Shown here one piece after another: positions 22,796 to 31,800 of a DNA stretch of 37,476 nucleotides; position 1 is the stretch's first letter, and every line of letters starts with the position of its first letter. The position numbers and the translations under genes were made by a program. The DNA comes from DATLYB01 sp964502525. Its GTDB lineage: Bacteria > Bacteroidota > Bacteroidia > Chitinophagales > CAIOSU01. The stretch lies in the NCBI GenBank assembly GCA_964502525.1, contig CAZCXH010000030.1, positions 1-37,476 of the forward strand. Reading direction: 5' to 3'. The notes beneath the pieces are model-generated. The model saw nothing but the letters and a program-made list of their open reading frames with translations, did not search any database and was not told the origin of the DNA.

Positions 22796-25015
22796 TCAAT
22801 TCGCCACTTCTGACAAAAACTTTAGCTGCATTAGCTTCAGTTCTTCCATCGTAACGCTTTCGTCCTTAAGTTCGCTGTATGCCGTGTCGAGGCAGTCGGT
22901 TGGAGCTTCTCTGAAATAGTCGTATATGAGGTCTTGCTGGTCCGGCTCGATGAACTCGTTGATGTGGTAGTCGAGCGATAACTTGGTGCCGCTGTCAACG
23001 ATGGTTTTCATCTCGGTAAACAGTTCGTCCATCTTCAGCCCCTTGTTGCGGGCGATGTCTTCCAGCGGTATTTTCTTGTCAATATTCTGGATAATGTAAA
23101 CCTTCATGGCGCTCTTGTTAACGATGCTCTTGACAACCATGTCGGTGATGCGCTCGATGTCGTTGTCTTCAACGTATTTGGCGATTAGTTGCACAAATGG
23201 CTTGCCGTATTTCTCCGCCTTGCCCTTGCTGACGCCCGTGATGTTGGCGAGTTCATCCATGGTGATGGGATATTGCGTTGCCATGTCTTCCAGCGATGGA
23301 TCCTGGAAGATGATGTAGGGCGGCAGGTTTTGTTCTTTGGCGATCTTTTTGCGCAACTCCTTCAGCATGTTCAGAAGGTTGTTGTCGAGGGCGCCCGGAC
23401 GCGCTTCTGCCGCTTCGTCATCGGCTTCCTCAGCCGCTTTTTCGAAATCATGGCTGAGAGCGATATGGATGCTGTGCGGTTTAGCAAGGAACTTCTTTCC
23501 TTCCGCGGTAAGTTTGAGCAGCCCGTATTGCTCGATGTCCTTGCGTATAAGACCGAGGAGCATCGCCTGGCGTATAATGGAACTCCAGAAGGTCTCGCTC
23601 TTGTCAGTGCCCTTGCCGAACACATCGAGCTTGGTGTAGCCGAAGGTGACCAGTTCTTGCGTTTTCTTGCCAACGATGATATTGACAATGTCCTGCATGG
23701 AGTGGTTTTCCTTCACGGCTGCGATGGTCTTTAGTGAAAGGGTGACGAACTCCTTGCCCTCAATGGTTTCCTTGGGGTTCAGGCAGTTGTCGCAATGCCC
23801 GCAATTCTTCTTGTCGTAGGTCTCTCCGAAATAGTGGAGGAGGAATTTCCTGCGGCAGACGGGCGTCTCCGAGTAGGCGATAACCTCGTTGAGCAGGAGT
23901 GTGCCGTTTTCGCGCTCGGTGAGGGATTTGTCGCGGAGAAATTTTTCGAGCTTGCTAACGTCTTTATGCGAATAGAAGGCGATGCACTTGCCCTCCAGTC
24001 CGTCACGCCCGGCACGCCCGGTTTCCTGATAATAGTTTTCGATGCTCTTCGGGATATTATAGTGGATAACGAAACGAACGTCAGGCTTGTCTATTCCCAT
24101 GCCGAAGGCGATGGTCGCCACGATCACATCAATATCTTCCATCAGGAACTGATCCTGGATGTTGGCGCGCTGCGGTTGCTCCATGCCTGCATGATAAGCG
24201 GCAGCCTTGATGCCGTTGACGTTCAGAAACTCGGCAATCTCCTCGGTTGACTTGCGGCTGAGGGCGTAGATAATGCCCGACTTGCCCGCATTCGCCCTCA
24301 CGAACTGGGTGATGAACTTCAGCACGTTTTCCTTCTTTCCCTTAGGCTTGATTTCATAGAGCAGATTAGGGCGGTTGAATGATGAGATGAATATCTCCGG
24401 CTTTTCGAGGTGCAGGGTTTTAACGATGTCGCTTTGCACTTTAGGAGTGGCGGTAGCCGTAAGCGCAATCACCGGAGGGCGCTGCCCGATCATCTCCATC
24501 ATTTCATGAATGCGCCTGTACTCAGGGCGGAAGTCGTGCCCCCATTCGCTGATGCAATGGGCTTCATCCACCGCTACGAACGAAATGGGCACATCTTTCA
24601 GGAAGGCGATGTTTTCCTTTTTGGTCAATGATTCGGGAGCAACATAAAGCAACTTGGTGTTTCCCTTCACCACGTCATCGCGCACCGCCTTCATCTGCTG
24701 CTTGTTAAGGGATGAATTGAGGAAGTGGGCGATGGTTTCCTTGCTGCTGTAACCGCGAACAAGGTCAACCTGGTTTTTCATCAGTGCGATGAGCGGGCTG
24801 ATGACGATGGCGGTGCCGTTGCTGAGAACGGCAGGCAACTGGTAGCACAGCGATTTGCCGCCCCCGGTGGGCATGATGACGAAGGTGTCTTTGCCGCCAA
24901 GAACACTTTTGATGACGTCTTCCTGGTTGCCTTTGAACGATTTGAATCCGAAATGCTCCTGAAGGGCCGAACGCAGCTTGTCCTTCACGGGCGGGTTGAG
25001 AGTAGCGGTTGACAT
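22796..25015 (-). CDS. recQ: ATP-dependent DNA helicase RecQ
   Basis: This 739-residue 3'-5' helicase functions in recombination and fork repair. Walker A is in MPTGGGKSLCYQLP (48-61), the DEAH box at 150-153 is followed by CISEWGHDFRP, and helicase motif VI is in QETGRAGRDG. The RecQ zinc-binding motif (CRRKFLLHYFGE, then CGHCDNC) starts near residue 384. It continues with a winged-helix RQC region and an HRDC domain (LPPYIIFQDPSLEDMA region, about 565-625), then about 100 further residues that resemble the C-terminal helical domain often found in Bacteroidota RecQ. The start ATG gives the standard N-terminus. It is a single leftward gene. Confidence 0.97.
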   Translation of the reverse strand: MSTATLNPPVKDKLRSALQEHFGFKSFKGNQEDVIKSVLGGKDTFVIMPTGGGKSLCYQLPAVLSNGTAIVISPLIALMKNQVDLVRGYSSKETIAHFLNSSLNKQQMKAVRDDVVKGNTKLLYVAPESLTKKENIAFLKDVPISFVAVDEAHCISEWGHDFRPEYRRIHEMMEMIGQRPPVIALTATATPKVQSDIVKTLHLEKPEIFISSFNRPNLLYEIKPKGKKENVLKFITQFVRANAGKSGIIYALSRKSTEEIAEFLNVNGIKAAAYHAGMEQPQRANIQDQFLMEDIDVIVATIAFGMGIDKPDVRFVIHYNIPKSIENYYQETGRAGRDGLEGKCIAFYSHKDVSKLEKFLRDKSLTERENGTLLLNEVIAYSETPVCRRKFLLHYFGETYDKKNCGHCDNCLNPKETIEGKEFVTLSLKTIAAVKENHSMQDIVNIIVGKKTQELVTFGYTKLDVFGKGTDKSETFWSSIIRQAMLLGLIRKDIEQYGLLKLTAEGKKFLAKPHSIHIALSHDFEKAAEEADDEAAEARPGALDNNLLNMLKELRKKIAKEQNLPPYIIFQDPSLEDMATQYPITMDELANITGVSKGKAEKYGKPFVQLIAKYVEDNDIERITDMVVKSIVNKSAMKVYIIQNIDKKIPLEDIARNKGLKMDELFTEMKTIVDSGTKLSLDYHINEFIEPDQQDLIYDYFREAPTDCLDTAYSELKDESVTMEELKLMQLKFLSEVAN

Positions 25016-25332
25016 AAAATTTTATCTTACAGGGTTAACAAACCCCGCCTCTAACAGAAAAGTCCATGGCTTATTATGAAAAGAATGTTAAAAAACAGGG
25101 TTTTGAGTAGAATTGAAGCTATAAAATTGAATTTTGTTTAACGTGTTTCGCTTCCGCAATATACAAAAAGATAATGGAACCACCAACGTCTTTAACGAAA
25201 TTTATGGGGATAAGATGGGATTTTAACAGTTTTGGTGGCACTCTGCTCGGTTTAAAGTTCAAAGCCTAATGTTTAAGGCCGGAAAACAACCTTAGACCTA
25301 AACCTACTCCATCCGGATCCCATTCACATCCT

Positions 25333-25475
25333 AGTGCAACGTCAAGCCTGTTTTGTCGGTTTCTTTCATTTTCTGTTTACGGGTTACACGTTTACGGTTT
25401 TGTAAGGCTAACGGTAAACAGGAAATATGTAAACTGTAAACCTTTTACCTGACATAAAGCGCTTGACGCTGCACT
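25333..25475. repeat. Inverted-repeat element with AGTGCArCGTCAAGC ends
   Basis: AGTGCAACGTCAAGC (25333-25347) and the complement of AGTGCAGCGTCAAGC (25461-25475) match at 14 of 15 positions and frame a 143-bp element. Inside, CTGTTTAC and GTAAACAG words pair with each other. The interior shares GTTTAC/GTAAAC words with the element at 22641-22743. There is no reading frame, and it looks like a MITE-like unit. Confidence 0.7.
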
Positions 25476-25793
25476 GGTTTGATGCCGGGCCGGATTGAAG
25501 TTTGCTACTCCTCCCAACACCCATTCACATCTCCCGGCTTGATGCTGATGAAGTTTTGGTTATATTGATTGGAGAAGAACATGGCATGTGAAGGCAAAGG
25601 CGGACGTAAGGAAATAAGGGAATTTGAAGAAACCGATTCTTTTACCGGGAGAAATTGGCAAACCATAAATTGGCATTCTCAGGCTGATTAAAGATTCATA
25701 GCAGATAACCAAATCTGCAAATAATGAGCACAGAATCAAGACAAAGAAGTGAAACAACGGTAAAACGGATATCTGCATCCTGATTTTTAATGC

Positions 25794-25821
25794 TTGATAA
25801 CTATGGGAGGGTTTACTTTTG
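25794..25821 (+). promoter_or_regulatory. Probable glyA promoter
   Basis: TTG at 25794-25796 and an exact -7 box TACTTTTG at 25814-25821 are 17 bp apart. Transcription would start near 25828 and leave a leader of about 160 nt that includes the palindrome at 25878-25943. Confidence 0.45.
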
Positions 25822-25877
25822 CTTTAACCTAAATTCCGCAAACTCAAATTCCATGAACAATCAATTTCCTGTAGATA

Positions 25878-25943
25878 CCGCAGATTTCCGCAGAAAATAT
25901 TCTTTTCTAACATTCATCTGCTTGAATCAGCGAAATCAGCGGG
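25878..25943. repeat. Imperfect palindrome CCGCAGATTTCCGC / GCGAAATCAGCGG in the glyA leader
   Basis: The arms at 25878-25891 and about 25930-25942 are complementary at most positions, with GCAGA and TCTGC words between them. Repeats of this CCGCnGATTTCGC type are frequent in Bacteroidota intergenic DNA. It lies inside the predicted glyA leader, so a role in glyA expression is possible but not shown. Confidence 0.6.
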
Positions 25944-25990
25944 AGACCTGTCATTTCAAATAGTTTGCGGATTTAAGGTTTAAACATGAC

Positions 25991-27301
25991 ATGATGGAAA
26001 CAATAACTTCAAAAAAGGTTAATACCGTGCAGCACGACACGCAAATTTTTGAAATCATCAAAAAAGAAATGGACAGGCAGATTTCCGGTCTTGAATTGAT
26101 TGCCTCGGAAAACTTTGTCAGCCCTCAGGTGCTGGAAGCAATGGGAAGCGTACTCACCAATAAGTATGCGGAAGGCTATCCCGGAAGGAGATATTATGGC
26201 GGCTGCGAATTTGTGGATGAGTCGGAACAGTTGGCGATTGACAGGATCAAGCAATTGTTCAAAGCGGAGTACGCCAACGTGCAACCGCATTCTGGCGCGC
26301 AGGCAAATGCGGCAGTGATGCTTGCTTTGCTGAAACCCGGGGATAAAATTCTTGGATTCAACTTGTCGCACGGGGGGCATCTCACTCACGGCTCTTCTGT
26401 GAATTTTTCCGGGAAATTATATGTGCCGGCATTCTATGGCGTGGAAGAAGATTCGGGTGTAATTGACATGAACAAGGTGGAGGCGGCAGCAAAAAAGGAG
26501 CATCCAAAGTTGATTATCTGCGGTGCATCCGCCTATTCCCGCGAGTGGGATTTCAAACGTTTCCGGGAAATTGCGGATAAGGTTGGCGCATTCCTGATGG
26601 CTGACATCGCCCATCCTGCAGGGCTGATTGCCTGCGGGCTGCTGAACAGTCCAATGGACCACTGCCATGTTGTGACTTCCACCACGCACAAAACGCTGCG
26701 AGGGCCCAGGGGCGGCATCATCTTAATCGGGAAAGATTATTCCAATCCGATGGGATTGAAAACCCCGAAGGGTGAAATCAGGATGATGTCTTCAGTTATT
26801 GATTCCGCGGTGTTTCCGGGAACACAGGGCGGTCCGTTGGAGCATGTGATAGCGGCAAAAGCCGTAGCGTTCTATGAAGCATTGACTCCCGAATACAAGG
26901 CATACATTTCACAGGTACAGAAAAATGCGAAAGTGATGGCTGATGAATTTGTGAGCAGGGGATATAAAGTGATTTCGGGCGGAACGGATAATCATTTGAT
27001 GCTGATTGATCTGCGCTCAAAAAACATTACGGGCAAAACTGCCGAAGCGGCTCTCGGCAAAGCAGGAATTACCGTCAATAAAAATATGGTTCCGTTCGAT
27101 GACAAATCACCGATGGTTACATCCGGCATGCGAATAGGAACGGCTGCCGCTACCACGCGCGGGATGAAAGAAAAAGATATGGTGAAAATCGTTGATTGGA
27201 TTGACGCTTTGGTTCTCGATAATGAAAACGAAAAGCTGATTTCAGCCATTCATGCGGATGTAATCAAATTCGCCAGAGGGTTTCCGTTGTTTGCGGGCTG
27301 A
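25991..27301 (+). CDS. glyA: Serine hydroxymethyltransferase
   Basis: This 436-residue PLP enzyme interconverts serine and glycine while loading one-carbon units onto tetrahydrofolate in the cytosol. The N-terminal ELIASENFVS block, the ANAAVMLALLKPGD block, LSHGGHLTHG and the PLP-lysine motif STTHKTLRGPRGG are all present, and the length is near the usual 415-430. Two adjacent ATG codons (25991 and 25994) are equally possible starts. A region of about 260 bp with repeats follows before the second Uma2 gene, so glyA is probably transcribed alone from the promoter near 25794-25821. Confidence 0.97.
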   Translation: MMETITSKKVNTVQHDTQIFEIIKKEMDRQISGLELIASENFVSPQVLEAMGSVLTNKYAEGYPGRRYYGGCEFVDESEQLAIDRIKQLFKAEYANVQPHSGAQANAAVMLALLKPGDKILGFNLSHGGHLTHGSSVNFSGKLYVPAFYGVEEDSGVIDMNKVEAAAKKEHPKLIICGASAYSREWDFKRFREIADKVGAFLMADIAHPAGLIACGLLNSPMDHCHVVTSTTHKTLRGPRGGIILIGKDYSNPMGLKTPKGEIRMMSSVIDSAVFPGTQGGPLEHVIAAKAVAFYEALTPEYKAYISQVQKNAKVMADEFVSRGYKVISGGTDNHLMLIDLRSKNITGKTAEAALGKAGITVNKNMVPFDDKSPMVTSGMRIGTAAATTRGMKEKDMVKIVDWIDALVLDNENEKLISAIHADVIKFARGFPLFAG

Positions 27302-27330
27302 GGTTGTTTTTCTTCACTCCGGGAAATTCT

Positions 27331-27550
27331 ATACCAAGAGTAATCGAATTTCCGAAGAAATGAGACGTACTCTTGGTTATCCCGAAACAAGTCTAAAAAA
27401 CGAATTGTGATCGGTCCGAAGGACTCCGGACTCCTTCGGAGGATATGCCATCAGGTATTATGCAGTACAAGTTCGAAAACCTGTTTGCCGATGGTATAAT
27501 ACCGAACATTCTACAGTTCAATTGTTCGAAAACCTGAGTTGTTTCGGTAT
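27331..27550 (+). repeat. Palindromic leader element upstream of Uma2 gene 2
   Basis: The outer palindrome (27331-27380, ACCAAGAGTA/TACTCTTGGT arms) and the inner 52-bp palindrome (27499-27550, ATACCGAA/TTCGGTAT) are the same two units found before Uma2 gene 1. Here 118 bp separate them. This insert contains a perfect 9-bp hairpin TCCGAAGGA/TCCTTCGGA (27415-27440). It also holds a diverged extra copy of the inner palindrome (27445-27497) that shares the GTTCGAAAACCTG core. After the inner palindrome comes TAACTTTA, one mismatch from the -7 consensus, 5 nt before the ATG. Confidence 0.85.
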
Positions 27551-27562
27551 AACTTTACAGCT

Positions 27563-28102
27563 ATGAAAACGCAATCTTCCTTTCAAAATCCTCCGCGCAC
27601 AGCGATGGAAGTTTTTAACCTGCTACCGGAAGGCACAATGTGCGAGGTAGTCGAAAATCAATTGTATATGAGCCCCGCACCGAATAGAAAACATCAGGAT
27701 TTATCCACCATAATTCTTGGCGAGATTTACGAATATCTTAAAAGAAATCCTATCGGAAAGGTTTACCATGCGCCTATTGATGTTTTCATCGAACCTCAGC
27801 GAAATGCCTTTCAGCCGGATATCGTTTATGTTTCCAATTCCAATGCTTCCATATTGAGCGACCGCGGTATTGAAGGCGCCCCTGATTTGGTGGTTGAAAT
27901 TTTAAGCAAAAGCAACACTTCACATGACACGGTTCGGAAAAAACCCGTTTATGAACGCTGCGGAGTGAAAGAATTGTGGTTCGTTGATCCGCAGAAACGT
28001 TCTGTAACCGGTTTTGCGCTCACGCGGGGCAAGTACCACCCGCTCTCATCACCATCAAAAGTGATCTCCTTCAGGCTTCTTGATTTGAAGATAGACCTGT
28101 GA
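27563..28102 (+). CDS. Uma2 family (DUF820) endonuclease-like protein, copy 2
   Basis: This 179-residue Uma2/DUF820 protein has a PD-(D/E)XK-type pattern. CEVVENQLY contains Glu28, QPDIVYV contains Asp86, and VVEILSKSN contains Glu112, followed by a basic stretch and ELWFVDP. The putative metal ligands are intact. It shares only the family framework with the copy at 4517-5068, yet their leaders are almost identical. I chose the ATG at 27563; an upstream non-ATG start would translate the palindrome. The gene is convergent with the MBL-fold hydrolase across 14 bp. The function of Uma2 proteins is not established. Confidence 0.87.
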   Translation: MKTQSSFQNPPRTAMEVFNLLPEGTMCEVVENQLYMSPAPNRKHQDLSTIILGEIYEYLKRNPIGKVYHAPIDVFIEPQRNAFQPDIVYVSNSNASILSDRGIEGAPDLVVEILSKSNTSHDTVRKKPVYERCGVKELWFVDPQKRSVTGFALTRGKYHPLSSPSKVISFRLLDLKIDL

Positions 28103-28116
28103 GGAAAGATTTGTAA

Positions 28117-28752
28117 TCAGACCAGAAACGGATTATTCTTCTTCTCAAACCCGATAGTGGTTTCCGGTCCGTGCCCGGGATAAACTTTCACATCATCCCC
28201 CAATGGAAAAAGTTTTCTTTTGATAGCGTTAATCAGCGTGTTATGGTCGCCACCCGGCAGGTCGGTTCTGCCGATGCTCATTTGAAAGAGCACGTCTCCT
28301 GAAACCAGGATTTTATCATTCCGGCAAAAGAGGCAAACCTCACCGGGAGAATGACCGGGGGTGAAAACCACTTCGAGCCTGGTGTTCCCAAATTCAATGG
28401 TGTCGCCTTCATCAATAAATTCTTCAGGCACCGGAGATGGCGTGATTTTCACTCCAAACATGCCTCCATACATCGGGGCAGCCTGCAACTGCTGCAACTC
28501 TCCACGGTGCATCACGGGTTTCAGTGCAAACTTTTCATGGATGAAGCTGTTTCCAAGAATATGGTCAACGTGGCAATGGGTGTTGATGAGTTTGACGGGG
28601 TTCAAATTCTTAGTTTGAATAAAATCAATCAGTTCATTTTGCTCACTTTTGTCAGAGCATCCGGGATCAATGATGACACATTCTCCGGTTTCATCGTATA
28701 AGATATAGGTGTTTTCCTGAAACATATTGAAAATAAAACCGGCAATAGTCAT
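28117..28752 (-). CDS. Metallo-beta-lactamase-fold hydrolase (glyoxalase II-like)
   Basis: This 211-residue MBL-fold hydrolase has the metal motif THCHVDH at 58-64, a second His in PGHSPGEV, the bridging Asp in VSGDVLF and a last His in YPGHGPET. This set matches the short glyoxalase-II-like (YcbL) group, which hydrolyses thioesters such as S-lactoylglutathione or related small substrates. No signal peptide is seen. The gene is divergent from the large outer-membrane protein gene and has an exact -7 box on its own strand at 28793-28800. The true substrate is unknown. Confidence 0.88.
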   Translation of the reverse strand: MTIAGFIFNMFQENTYILYDETGECVIIDPGCSDKSEQNELIDFIQTKNLNPVKLINTHCHVDHILGNSFIHEKFALKPVMHRGELQQLQAAPMYGGMFGVKITPSPVPEEFIDEGDTIEFGNTRLEVVFTPGHSPGEVCLFCRNDKILVSGDVLFQMSIGRTDLPGGDHNTLINAIKRKLFPLGDDVKVYPGHGPETTIGFEKKNNPFLV

Positions 28753-28792
28753 TCTGAGGATGCGTTTTTAGTCTTAAATTTCAAACAGCCGC

Positions 28793-28800
28793 CAAAAGTA
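28793..28800 (-). promoter_or_regulatory. -7 box (TACTTTTG) for the MBL-fold hydrolase gene
   Basis: This is an exact TAnnTTTG match on the minus strand, in the divergent gap with the outer-membrane protein gene. The predicted leader is about 34 nt. No -33 TTTG is found at the usual spacing. Confidence 0.4.
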
Positions 28801-28827
28801 ACAAATAACAAGTCTGCTCCCACGCGC

Positions 28828-31800
28828 ATGAAATCATCCTTGCTAAGATTAGCGGTGAAATATTTGTTGGCTCCAACCCTTTTCACGGTATTTCCCTCGG
28901 TTCTCTTTTCTCAGGGCACTCAAACCACTTTCGGTCAAAACCGGGTTCAGTACAAGCATTTCGAGTGGTCATACTTTGAGACGGAAAGATTCGTGACCTA
29001 CTTCTACCTTGGCGGACAGGACATTGGAAAATTTGTGATTCAGTTTGCGGAAAAAGAAGTAACGAAAGTGGAGGAAGCGCTCGAGTACAAAATCAACAAG
29101 CGCATCGAGATTCTTGTTTACAACGATCTCTCCGACCTTAACCAAACCAACATCGGGCAGAACATAGAGTTGAATAATACGGGCGGTCTCACCAAGGTGA
29201 TTGAAAACAAGATGTTCGTTTATTTTGATGGAAACCACCAGCATCTCGAAGAACAGATCAGGCAGGGAATAGCGCAAATCTTTATCCAGCACATTGTGTT
29301 TGGCGGCAATTTGCAGGAGATTTTGCAGAATGCGGTTTTGCTGAACCTGCCACCATGGTTCACCGATGGGCTTGTGGATTACGTGGGGCAGGATTGGAGC
29401 TCAGAGCTGGACAATAAGCTGCGCGATGGAATTCTCACGGGCAAATACCGTAAGTTCAACAAGCTTTCAGGAGAAGAGGCAAAGTTTGCAGGGCATGCAT
29501 TGTGGCATTACGTAGAGGAGAAATACGGCAGGGCAGCCGTGCCTAACCTCCTTTATTTAACGCGAATCAACCGCAGCATTGAGAGCGGGTTCCTTTTTGT
29601 GCTGGGCGGCTCGGTTAAAACCGTGCTTGCAGAATGGTATGATTACTACTACAATCATTATCAGCAGGAAAAAACAAACAGCGCGCTTCCGGTTGACACC
29701 AACTGGGTGCCGGTAAAAAGACAAAGGAGGTATCCTCACTATCAGGCGAAGCTCAGCGCTGATGGAAAGCACATCGCGTATGCCACCAACAATTCAGGGA
29801 GATATAAAGTCCGGCTGATTGATTACGAAAAAAACAAGACTAACCGGGTGATGAAAGGCGGCATCAAAACCATCTCGCTGGTGAAAGACTTTCAATATCC
29901 TTTGCTCTCATGGTCGCCTGACGGGAAAACGCTTGGCGTCATTTATGAGAGGCGCGACAAACTTTACCTGCGGCTTTACAATTTTGAAAAAGGCGACAAG
30001 TTCAAACAATCCATCACCAAATTTCAGCAGATACACAACTTCACCTTCACGGATGATCCGCGTTACTTGGTGATGTCCGCAAGCAATCGCGGGCAAAGCG
30101 ACATTTATACGTATCACATTCCATCCACTACAACCGAACAACTCACCAACGATTATCATGACGACATCGAGGCTGGTTTTGTCAAGATTGACGGCAAACG
30201 CGGCATCATCTTTTTATCCAACCGGAACAGCGCTGAAATTAAAGAAGAAAAACTCGACACCGTTCTCCCCGGCAAAAACTTTGACCTTTACTTCTACAAT
30301 CTCGGCAGCCGCTCCAATGAACTGGTTCAGATAACCAACACGCCCTACTATTCTGAGTCGCTGCCCGTTCAGTTGAATGACAGCATGTTCGCATATCTGG
30401 CTGACGACAATGGCGTAAGAAACCGGTATGCAGGATATTTCGAGTCCACCTTTTTGAGAAACGACACCGTTTACTATTTCCAGGATTCAACAATTACCAA
30501 TCCGGCATGGAAACTGGATTCGCTGACAAGAAGGCAGTTGGCAAACCTCGATTCCATCCGTGTCAGGGAAATTTATAAGGATGAGGCCCGCACGTATCCT
30601 GTCACTGATTTCTTCACCAACATCATCGGGCATGACGTGAACGCAAAAATCGGGAAAGCGGTTGACATGCACCTGCTGAATGCAAGGCTCGAATTTTTTG
30701 TGAGTGATTTGACCGATTCAGTGTTGACCAGGGCAAGCCATGAAAACACATTCTATCAAAATTTCAGGCAGGGGCAGATCAGCAGGCAAACCCGGCTGGA
30801 GAAGGAACGCGATGAGATTCAGATTGGTCATGCCCCTGAAACACCCTGGGATACGATTGAAGCAATACCTGAAGCGCCATTCTTCCAGAGCGATTTCAAC
30901 ACAGCGCCCGAAATTGATGTTTCGGATTACAGCGACTATCAGGAAGATGCCGGAGCGGAGCCGGTATTCAAGCTTACAAAAGTGCGGCCCTATCAATTAA
31001 AGTTTTCAACTGACGGGATTGTTACCAATTTTTTGGATAATACGATGATGATGACGCGCTATCAAAAATTTACTCCCGGCAGTCCTTCATACGATTACCC
31101 TGACCTGGGCATCATGAATATTATCAGGGTTCATGATTTGTTTGAAAACCACATCATTGACCTTGGATTTAAATTCCCTTACGATTCATTCAATCCGGAG
31201 GTTCTTGTTTCATATCAGAATTTAAAAAAACGTTTAGATAAAAAGGTAAGCTATTACAGGCATGTTGTCAAAAACACGGCTACAACAGAGGTTCCTTATT
31301 ATAATATTCCCATCTCTGCAGTTGACCTTCCGGTCGAGTACAAGCAAAAGACCAACTATTTTGAAATCGCTTTAACATATCCTTTCGATGTCATCAAAAG
31401 CCTGAGAGGATACATTGCCTACCGCCATGAAAACTATGTGTTCCTGTCAAAAGACGACCTCAGCCATCGTTTACCCAACTATCCTGAAAGCTGGCTCTTC
31501 GGAAAACTGGAATATGTGCACGACCACACCGTGCCGGTCGGACTGAACCTTCTGAACGGGTTGCGCTTCAAGATATTTGCCGAGATTCACAAGGAAGTTC
31601 TTTATAAAAAAAACGAATCAGTTAACATCAAACTGCCTGATTTCAACGATGCCTACTTTGGCGTGGTGGGCGTGGATTTTCGCTACTATCAGAAGGTGGT
31701 AAAAAATATTGTCTGGGCAAACAGGTTTGCATGGAGTTCATCATTTGGCAACCGGAAAGTATTATTCTATCTGGGAGGGGTTGATAGCTGGATTCGAGGC

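Larger units (their letters stand above)
25016..25990. other. Gene-free region between recQ and glyA, rich in palindromes
   Basis: I see no credible coding sequence in these 975 bp. They hold the divergent upstream regions of recQ and glyA, an inverted-repeat element (25333-25475), a -7 box for glyA (25814-25821) and another palindrome (25878-25943). The phrase CCCATTCACATC occurs twice (25319-25330 and again near 25518). The stretch 25016-25330 shows only AT-rich sequence without clear features. Confidence 0.6.

Noticed and set aside
22796..25015. recQ together with Uma2, DUF4143 and PIN genes as a possible defence island
   Set aside because: These genes are many kilobases apart, separated by core genes and on different strands, and RecQ here has a standard housekeeping architecture. 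There is no operon-level link.
25560..25778. 72-codon hydrophobic open frame on the minus strand in the recQ-glyA gap
   Set aside because: It has no family resemblance and no clear promoter, and its composition matches the surrounding non-coding AT-rich DNA. A chance open frame is more likely.
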